DNA from: Capitulum mitella
Taxonomy: Eukaryota > Arthropoda > Thecostraca > Pollicipedomorpha > Pollicipedidae
Assembly (NCBI GenBank): GCA_030062745.1
Contig: CP099844.1
Span: forward strand, 26,350,596 to 26,414,595
Reading direction: 5' to 3'
DNA length: 64,000 bases
This document shows, one piece after another, positions 56,516 through 64,000 of the stretch; the stretch's first letter is position 1, and the number at the start of each line of letters is the position of its first letter. The notes below the pieces were generated by a model. The model had not been told where the DNA came from. It did no database searches and worked only from the letters and a program-made list of their open reading frames with translations. The position numbers were made by a program, and so were the translations under genes.

Positions 56516-57213
56516 ATTAACCATGACAGGAATTTTGATAATTTAATTTGCAAACTGCCGATAAATACGAACATTTGAACAGGAAATATCGAACAAACTA
56601 TAGAAGACCATGAAATGCTGATTTGCCTTGGCATTCAATAAAACATGTATAACTGAAAATGTTCTGCATAAGTACACAAATATATGTCGTCGCAGTACAT
56701 CGCGTCGAATAGTTGTCTCAGAGATCATCAAACCAACAGTGTTGAGAAACTAAATTTGCTTTGCGCCGTGACAAATACCATGCCAATCAGTTGCTTCTGT
56801 ACCTTCCCTTCTGGGGTTCACGTCACGACTGGCAGTATTGCACTGTTGTTCCCACGTCTGAACTCAGCCGGACGTCCTAACGGCAGACGGCGGGGCATCG
56901 CCGCCTACAGGCGCCTGGACCTCCACAGCCGACCTCCAGAACCACGCCGTGGATATGTAAAGCTTTATTCAGCCACCGACGCAGCGCCGTCTGCGCAATA
57001 GAAAGAGTGCGGCGCCGACGTCCCGGCCGGCCAGCCGTCCGCCGGCCGACCGGTGAGCGGGGCGCGGCCCGAGCGGGCGCCGTCCGCCGGCCGGCGGGGC
57101 ACGCCGTTTGTACAGACGGCGAGGAGCGCCGCGGCGCCGCGACCGACGACATCCGGCCGCTCTGCAGGCGGCGCGTCGGCTCGCCGACCACGCCAGCGGC
57201 ATGACTAGAGCAT
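56516..57213. repeat. Partial fifth unit E / kazrin 3'UTR
   Basis: Nearly identical to the left 700 bp of units B-D (for example 49005-49692). It ends abruptly at 'gactagagcatttg'. Beyond this point units B-D continue with the 23-bp hairpin, while here the sequence continues into the kazrin last exon. This is the region from which the 3' ends of PM20D1-B, C and D appear to derive. Confidence 0.82.
56964..56969 (-). terminator. Poly(A) signal AATAAA, likely for kazrin
   Basis: First AATAAA that I find on the minus strand downstream of the kazrin stop codon at 57513, implying a 3'UTR of about 0.55 kb. Context: ggctgaataaagct. Confidence 0.5.
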
Positions 57214-57512
57214 TTGGCAAACAAAGGTGGTGCTGTTCCTCCGGTATCACAGGAGCACGTCGTCAGTTCACTACGTTGGAGGTCGTCGTTCCAAGCCGCG
57301 CACCATCGCCATCCACCACACCGCCACGGTCCGAACCTCGTCCGCGCGCGAATCGCCCCCTGCATCCGCAGTTCGCACCCAGCGCCACCTCTCCGTAACC
57401 TCGGCACTTTTAGTGTTCATTTCGGCCGCTCGGTGGCGACACAAGCGCCAAAGCCGGCCGGCCTATTGCACCAGAGTGAGCCCAGGAATCCGCCAACGTA
57501 GTCGAGCCACCC

Positions 57513-57642
57513 TCACACGGGTGTGATGGTGATGGTCTCCATGTCGCTGATGGACTTGACGCGACGGTGCTGTTTCTCGACTCTTGTCTCACTGCCGGTC
57601 GTCACCACCGACTGGGGCCGCTCCAGAGGGGGCGGGGCAGGG

Positions 57643-57674
<32 letters not shown>

Positions 57675-60600
57675 TGACGGACCCACCGCCTCGCGTGTCG
57701 TCTCGTATACTGGCTCCCTCTGCTGCATCTCCTGACGCGCTTTCAGGCCGAACGCCCGGCTCAGGGACCCCTGGCGGACGAGTCAAGGTCAGAATGACAT
57801 TGTCAAGGTCAGAGTATGAGGGTCATGAAAGAAAACACATAAGAATGTAGCTAATACATCAGGTGGCCGACGCTCCGGCCGAAATGCCACAATGCTGTCG
57901 GGGATTCGTGACAAAACAGCTGAGTGTTTCAGCGGATACATTATGTTGGCCGGGTATCAAGGTTGTTGCTTGCATGTACATCTCATTATTATAAAACGTC
58001 TATTCGTCTGCTCGAAAAATATCCTTTGGTTAATCAGATCGATGACACTAAAGCGAAATAAATGAAAAATATTGAATGTTGCGTGACTGCTAACATGATC
58101 TGCTTTGTACATAAACAAAAATATTAGAAGAAACTTTAAATACGGAACATTTTAACTAGGCGATTCAAAACTGTCATCAACAAACGTGCAACAATGGGAG
58201 GATGCATTTTGGGAAATAATCAGCCTAATTACTCCAATTTCAACGGGTGTAAACAGTACACGTAAAACCGCAGATATTACCAGCTGCGAAAATTGCGCAC
58301 AGCACCATTTGAAGATGAATCAAGGTCAAGGACCGTCAAATGACCATCACCATTGTACGTAGATAAAATGAAATCCATATTCGACCACGGACCAATGCAT
58401 ATTTTTACAGAACACCAATGACTACGTCAATGAAGCCTTAGCGCAGATCGTGAGAATAAACTAGCTATATGGTAGTCGTGAAACGTTTTCACAGAGCGAT
58501 GCGTGCACGCGAACACTATAGAGGCCATGCCATGTATCTGTGGTTCTCTAGAAGAAGATAAAAAGAAAGTCTGGAAATACACAGAACACGCAAGAGATGA
58601 GTGAGGTCTAGTTACCTGCGAACTGTACCATGCGGTGGGCTTTAAAGTGGCAGAACGTATCAGTACGGAGGTTGGACGCAAGTTTAGGTGGGCTTTCCGA
58701 GACAGATGGAACCGTGGCGCATTTAGATACTGAACGCGAAAGAACACCCAATTTATGACAGCCATAATAGTCCAGTAGATCAGCATTTACGGAACAAGGA
58801 TCGTTCATTTATTGCCTGCAAACACAAAAATTGGCAACCCGATTTTGAAGATGGGAAAACACAGCTCACATTGCATTATGCACTAAATGCGCCACCGTGG
58901 TGCAAGTACTTAAACTAACACTAGTTACACAGGAAACAAAAACCGGCAAAATGAGTCGGTACAGTGTTTCACCCAACACAGTTTAACTCATCAGTCAACC
59001 GAACGGACAAGGGCTGAGAGCTCAGACTCGGACCAACAGTAGCTCGTGCAATCTTAAAACCTAGGCGAGGGCCTCCAGGTTAGAGGCAAACACCGTTCTA
59101 TAAAACAACAAGGTGTTGAACTACGTGGGAAACGTGGCAAGCATATGTGGGTGCAAACCTTCTTGTGCATGAACTGGAGTTGCATGTTCTGCGAAGCCGT
59201 TGCAAGGGAAAAGAAAGAGAAATGGTAAGATGTGGATGGTTAGACTCATCATGGACAACACGTTGATGCCGTATGATTACAACGCCGAATTTATGGGTTT
59301 ATAGTCTATTTGAGCATTCTACGACCATGTCGACAGTGATTAAAAAGATGTTAATGTGCATCTATGTATATATGCACACAATAGGCACCACACTCAGTGC
59401 AAAAATTAGAATTTGTGCTTTGAAGCATCAAACGGTGCGTGCTTTAAGTATTTTACATGACAGACATTAGTAAAAAATAAGTGCATCGGTAGGGTAAAGC
59501 GGAACCAGTTCTGGGATAAGCGGTGAATAACATGTGCCTCTGGAGCATGCCGCAGCACAACTGACCCCAAAGCCCCTGACCACCACTCCTGACAGATCAA
59601 AACCAGAGTTTCTCGACCCCACTACCTAGTTACACTCCCACTCTACACATCCGAGATACAGAGCTGATCCAGAATGCCAGGTCGCCATTCCCTGCCCAGA
59701 GGGAGTATTCCCCCAGAATGGCCTTACCATCCCACGCCACCACCCCACGGTCCTGACCGAGTATCCCCTGGACTGACTCCACCACCCCAGGTCACCACCC
59801 GCGGTCCTGACCGAGAATCCCCGAAATGACGTCACGATCCCAGGTCGCCCACCCTCAGACTGACCCCACCACACCGGACCTACACCGCCGACGCCAGCGG
59901 GCGGCCTCACCCTCAGACTGGAGCCGCGCTTGTCCTTGTCGGAGCTGCGCTGCAGGCCGCTGGCGTAGGAGCGCGAGAAGGAGCGGCCCAGCGTGGAGGA
60001 GGTGCTGGGCCGGTCGGTGCGGCGACGCTCCTGCTCCCAGCGGGCGTACCGCGCCTCCTCGTCCAGCATGATCCTGTGACGGCACACGGCGGCCGCGTCA
60101 GGCCAGGGAGGACTGCCGCGCCACTTGCCGGGTGAACAGTCGCAAACGCACGAACGGTGGCCGCTCTTCTCGATTTCTTCCACGCCGTGATTGGACCATG
60201 ACGAGCGTACAGAACCTATGTAGAGCCAGGTCACAGAGGCAGGTCATACTGGCATACTGAGGACATTGCGTCCGCTGAGGCGGCGTATCTGTCTCTCAGT
60301 CGCAGCCCCACCTGGCCGGGCGGACCAGTTTGTCCATCTCGGCCGCCAGGTGTCTCCGGATCATGCTCTTGGACTGGGGGATTCCCAGCGCTGTGGCCAT
60401 GGTGTCCGGCGTGAAGGAGAGTTCGAGAGTCACCAGGGCGCCGTGAACCCCCGAGTCTGGCGGCAGACGGCAAAAACACATCGCGCCCGTCACAAACTGG
60501 CAGCCGCAGAAGGGAAGCATGGCTGAAACACGGAGAATCAGGCGTCTGAAGTTGAAGCAAACATCTCGAGAACTGCCGCGAATGACTAGCGCAGGGGCAC

Positions 60601-63600
60601 AACAAATTCACCTAGAAGGCACGTGAAGGCTCTTTATCGACGGCTCTCTCCTCCCCGGAGTATCTCGCGTCAATATCACTCCCGCCAGTTGTATCGGAAC
60701 GGGAATACTGTCTCTAATAGACGGACACAACATATAAACACTTCAGTCACGAGTCCAGCAACATAGTCACCACATAAGACCGTCCTAAACATCGCCCAAA
60801 ACACCCTGAAATTTTCCTCGTGCTTGCCGTACCATCTCCCACCAGCCCAACACTTTCCTTTGATCTTCGTGGGCGTCGCGACCCACCCACCAACAACCCG
60901 CGGCGCCCCCAGCAGCCCCCGCCAGCGTCCATCCGACCGCGCCGCCCTCCTCCCGGTCTCACCTCTGAGGTTGTCGGCGTACTCGGCCAGGTCGATGGAG
61001 CGGGCCCAGTGCACGAACCGGCCGTTCGTCCAGACCAGCACGTCGTCGTCGTTGAGCTCGCTCCGCTGGCGGCGTTCGCAGATGATCTGCCGGTCGAACT
61101 GCAGCAGCCGCAGCAGCTGGATGCCGTGCATTATCGACACCTGCCGGCGCGTGACGTCACGCCGGCGGCGTCAGAGCGGTGACGTTGCATGACGTCAGAG
61201 GGGAGGAAAAACTCCGGTCAGGTAGCACGGAGGCACGGGTTCATCAGCAAACGGGGCCTGTTCTCGTGAGGTTTAGGCTCTTATTTAGTCCTCCATTAGT
61301 CAGGAATGCCGACTTCATGACATCATCAGTAAGTTTTCCTGTAGTGCACATGCATCTGCTATGACCAGGAACGTCGCGGACGGGGGACATGGGAGCCATG
61401 CCCCCCCCCCACCCCACACCCTGAGCGAAGTGGTCTACACTAGATATTTAGCAATTTCGCAGGAATACAGAATAGTGATCATATATGTGATGCAGAAGCA
61501 AACATTATGTTTTTCTTATGTCCCAAACATGAGTTTATTTACACAAAATTGCTGCTTTTTCCTATAAATTTTGTTATATGCCAGTGACATGTGACAAAAT
61601 TTGACATTTAGCCACCCTTCCAGAGGAACATCCTGGCTACGAGCCAGGCCTTGTCATTTCTTGTACTGTTGCACATTACTAGATGCATTTCCATACCCAA
61701 TTCCTGTCGTGCTGAGCATTTCGCTCTCGTCCCCACACAGGATCGAGACAATCGCTGGTGCCCGCCCACCTGGTGGAACTTTCTTGTGACGTTCAGGTAC
61801 TTCTCCATGTCCTTCTTGGTGAGGTGCGCCAGCATGCGGCCGTCCATCAGGTGCGCGCTGAAGATGTCGGCGTACTGGGCCAGCCCGATGTCAGGCAGCC
61901 ACTCAGCCGCCACCCAGGCGTGGTTCAGCTGCGAGATGTAAGGGTATTTGCAGAGGTGCGGCTGGCGCAGCTCCTCGATGGCCAGTCGCAGCTTCTTCTT
62001 GTGCATCGGCTGCGTGATGCCCAGGCCGCGCTCCAGGTCGGCGTCTGTCAGCTCCAGCATCACCTGGCGGAGACACCGAGAACTAAGACCAGCGTCCGTC
62101 AGCTCAAGTATCACCTGGCGGTGACGCAGAGAACTAACAGCTGCGGCTGTCGGCTCAAGCGTCATCTGGCGGAAACATCTAGAACTAACTGCTGCCTCCG
62201 TCGGCTCCAGCATCACCTGGCGGAGACATCGAGAACTAACAGCTGCGTCCGTCGGCTCCAGCATCGCCTGGCGGAGACATCGAGAACTAACTGCTGCCTT
62301 CGTCGGCTCCAGCATCGCCTGGCGGAGATATCGAGAATAAGAGCTGCCTCCATCGGTTCCAGCATCGCCTGGTGGAGACATCAGGAACTAACAGCTGCGT
62401 CCGTCAGCTCCAGCGTCATCTGACGGAAACATAAATGACTTGAATCTGATGCATCGCCGGGCAAAAGGGGCGGCAACATCATAGTCTTGACATCATTTGA
62501 CAGGCGCGTGGTCATCTCAGAGCTTAAAAATTAGTTGATAGCGGCACGGAAACCCATGATCAATACGTCTGTTGGAGAACCGCCTGTGAAATTTCTCATA
62601 ACTTATTCTGCAATGGGTCACAAAACTGAATGGTCACTCGTGGTGGCTCAAACATAAAACGAAACACATTTGGCAAGCATTTACAAAACACTTATAACTA
62701 GCTTTATTATTTAATATGTAAACTAGATTAGCATGATTAGTTCTGGCATATACAGGGCAAAGGTCATACTTTCTGAGCAAAGTATGACGACGACCGCATT
62801 TGTCTCTTACGACTTCACCACATATCAACAACGTCTCGCATCGTGCCGTTTCGCCCCGCCGGCCGACGGCCTGGACCGAGCCAGCCGACGCCCCGACTGA
62901 CCTTGCCGGACCGGACGTTCTCGGCGCAGGCTGGCCCGTACTGGGGCATGCCGAGGGTCACCTGCAGCCAGGCCAGCACCATCGAGGCCTTCCAGCGCTC
63001 CATCGGCAGCTGCTGCGCCTCCTCCAGCAGGCGCAGCTTCTCGGCGTACGACTCGTCCGTCAGCGGCGACGAACAGACCGACGAGTGCGGCGAGCACGCC
63101 TCGTCCGCTGCGGCCAGCCAGCGGCGCCCGACGGCGCCCGGCCCAGTTAGTGGTGTGGCGCGCGGCCGACAGGTGGCAGCATGCGACAGTGGGAGCGGCC
63201 GGCGGCGCGGCGGTTGTTACGTTACGTGCGGTGTTACGGAGCGGCGCGGCGGCGGCGGCGGCGGCCGCGTTAATCACTAACATCTCGAGGGGAGGACGGA
63301 GGCGGCGAGGATAGCTACAGACCGGCGCGGGCGCGCGAGTTAGTCCGCACCAGGCGTCCCATGCGCGACCCACACACATATGGCGGAGACCGGTCACCGG
63401 CGGGACGGGACTGACACCGTGACGAAGGCTAACGGCGGCGGTTAGAAGCTGATTAATGCTATGAAGTCTTCCCCGAAAGCTTATGCTGGGCATCTGCCAA
63501 AGACGAAAACAGACTGTCAGCGCGCGCCGTCACGGCGCTCCCACAGCCGTGTGACGTCACACCGGCGGCCCGGCGGCACATTCGTTACCGCTGACCCGGG

Positions 63601-63907
63601 CTCGAACCACAAACAAGCGTCCGTCAGCCCAATCAAGCGACCCGGCGAGCCAGTCGGCGGCGCGGCCCCGGCGGCGAGCACTCACTCGTGTGCGCGCCCA
63701 TGTGCAGCTGCTTGCGCTGCTTCTGGCGGGAGAAGACGCGCGAGATGCTGCCCCAGGTGCCCTGCTTGGCGCCCTTGGGCCGCAGCTTGCGGTCGAGCTG
63801 TTCGAGCGAGTCCAGCTGCTCGGCCGACTTGGACATGGAGGTGACGTCCACAGCGTGCGAGAGCGTCAGCGGGGACATGGTGGGCGAGCACCGCTGCCCG
63901 TTGACCG
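57513..63907 (-). CDS. KAZN: Kazrin, C-terminal seven coding exons (partial gene)
   Basis: Kazrin is a scaffold protein with an N-terminal coiled coil and C-terminal SAM domains similar to those of liprins, linked to junctions, cytoskeleton and endosomes. Seven exons join in frame: 63686-63907, 62902-63107, 61770-62063, 60963-61140, 60312-60456, 59911-60073 and 57513-57770 (stop TGA). All internal introns are GT-AG. They give about 487 residues; the N-terminal part lies beyond the right edge. Exon 63686 has WGSISRVFSRQKQRK. SAM1 runs from MVLAWLQVTLGMPQY to LRLAIEELRQ across two exons, SAM2 from WVAAEWLPDIGLAQY to IQLLRLLQF, and SAM3 from VWTNGRFVHWARSIDLAEY to IRRHLAAEMDKLV. SAM order and motifs (GVHGALV, MATALGIP, RRHLAEEM-like) match vertebrate kazrin rather than liprin-alpha. 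The tail has a run of nine alanines and ends ITITPV, a class I PDZ-ligand pattern. Confidence 0.9.
57648..57674. repeat. (GCC)n repeat coding for alanines in kazrin
   Basis: About nine GCC/GGC triplets inside the last kazrin exon, giving the alanine run (SAAAAAAAAAP). Length variation would change protein length but not frame. Confidence 0.9.
57771..59910 (-). other. Last intron of kazrin (2.1 kb)
   Basis: Bounded by GTGAGG at the upstream donor and CAG at 57771-57773. I see no further conserved exon inside. It contains the diverged copy of PM20D1-unit sequence at 58718-58915. Confidence 0.65.
58718..58915. repeat. Diverged copy of PM20D1 unit 3' segment inside kazrin intron
   Basis: Starts gcgcatttagatactgaacg and aligns, at about 75% by eye, with 31701-31905 (units C and D likewise). 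It contains only the loop and right arm of the 23-bp hairpin; the left arm is absent. Confidence 0.75.
62051..62433. repeat. 51-bp minisatellite spanning a kazrin splice acceptor
   Basis: About 7.5 copies of a 51-bp unit start at 62051, 62102, 62153, 62204, 62255, 62306, 62356 and 62407 (one unit is 50 bp). The unit includes, on the minus strand, a pyrimidine-rich tract, CAG acceptor and the first codons of the exon that starts at 62063. Each copy keeps a CAG followed by a variant of the exon start. Confidence 0.92.
63241..63267. repeat. (GGC)n repeat in kazrin intron
   Basis: Run of GGC triplets within the GC-rich intron between the exons at 62902-63107 and 63686-63907. Confidence 0.85.
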
Positions 63908-64000
63908 CTGTGGGAACACACGGACCGTGAGAACCGCGGCGGGGAGCACCGCTGTGCGGGTTCATAGCAGGTGAGAACGGAGCACGGGCGGTGGGAGCAG

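Noticed and set aside
61370-61640. Possible small transposon in a kazrin intron (C tract near 61390 and cctggctacg near 61630)
   Set aside because: No matching inverted ends or duplicated target could be seen.

Overview
The window looks like nuclear DNA from an invertebrate animal, most likely an arthropod. That is inferred from spliced genes with GT-AG introns, metazoan-only gene families (kazrin, PM20D1), several DNA transposons and many AT, AG and GGC microsatellites. A crustacean is a guess; the sequence does not fix the species. I see no prokaryotic gene organisation, no tRNA or rRNA gene and no CRISPR array.

Left part (about 1-20.9 kb): no host gene recognised. Most of it is a tandem, partly degenerate macrosatellite with a unit of about 2.9-3.0 kb. 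Three near-complete units start at 6844, 9821 and 16955, with a truncated one at 2778-4386 and diverged monomers around 4.4-5.4, 6.64-6.84 and 19.9-20.9 kb. Each unit is itself built from internal duplications. One unit is split by a 4179-bp hAT-like transposon (10016-14194) with perfect 15-bp terminal inverted repeats, a perfect 8-bp target duplication and a decayed transposase-like gene on the minus strand.

Middle part (21.3-56.5 kb): four minus-strand, two-exon genes for PM20D1-like M20 peptidases (N-fatty-acyl-amino-acid synthase/hydrolase family), here called A to D. All four are intact, about 503 residues, and keep every zinc and catalytic residue I can align. A is older (about 50 of 414 exon-2 residues differ from B). 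B, C and D lie in large tandem units (about 7.5, 10.5 and 7.5 kb) that are nearly identical; C is longer mainly because of a 3296-bp hAT-like insertion missing from B and D. The A-B interval holds a 1.2-kb piggyBac-like non-autonomous element and other transposon ends.

Right part (56.5-64 kb): a partial fifth unit runs into the 3' end of a minus-strand kazrin gene. Seven coding exons can be joined in frame, giving about 487 C-terminal residues with three SAM domains and a PDZ-ligand-like C-terminus; the 5' part lies beyond the window. The repeated PM20D1 unit carries an almost exact copy of the kazrin 3'UTR and poly(A) signal, so the duplicated PM20D1 genes probably end on kazrin-derived sequence. 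One kazrin exon has its splice acceptor and first codons expanded into a 51-bp (17-codon) minisatellite.
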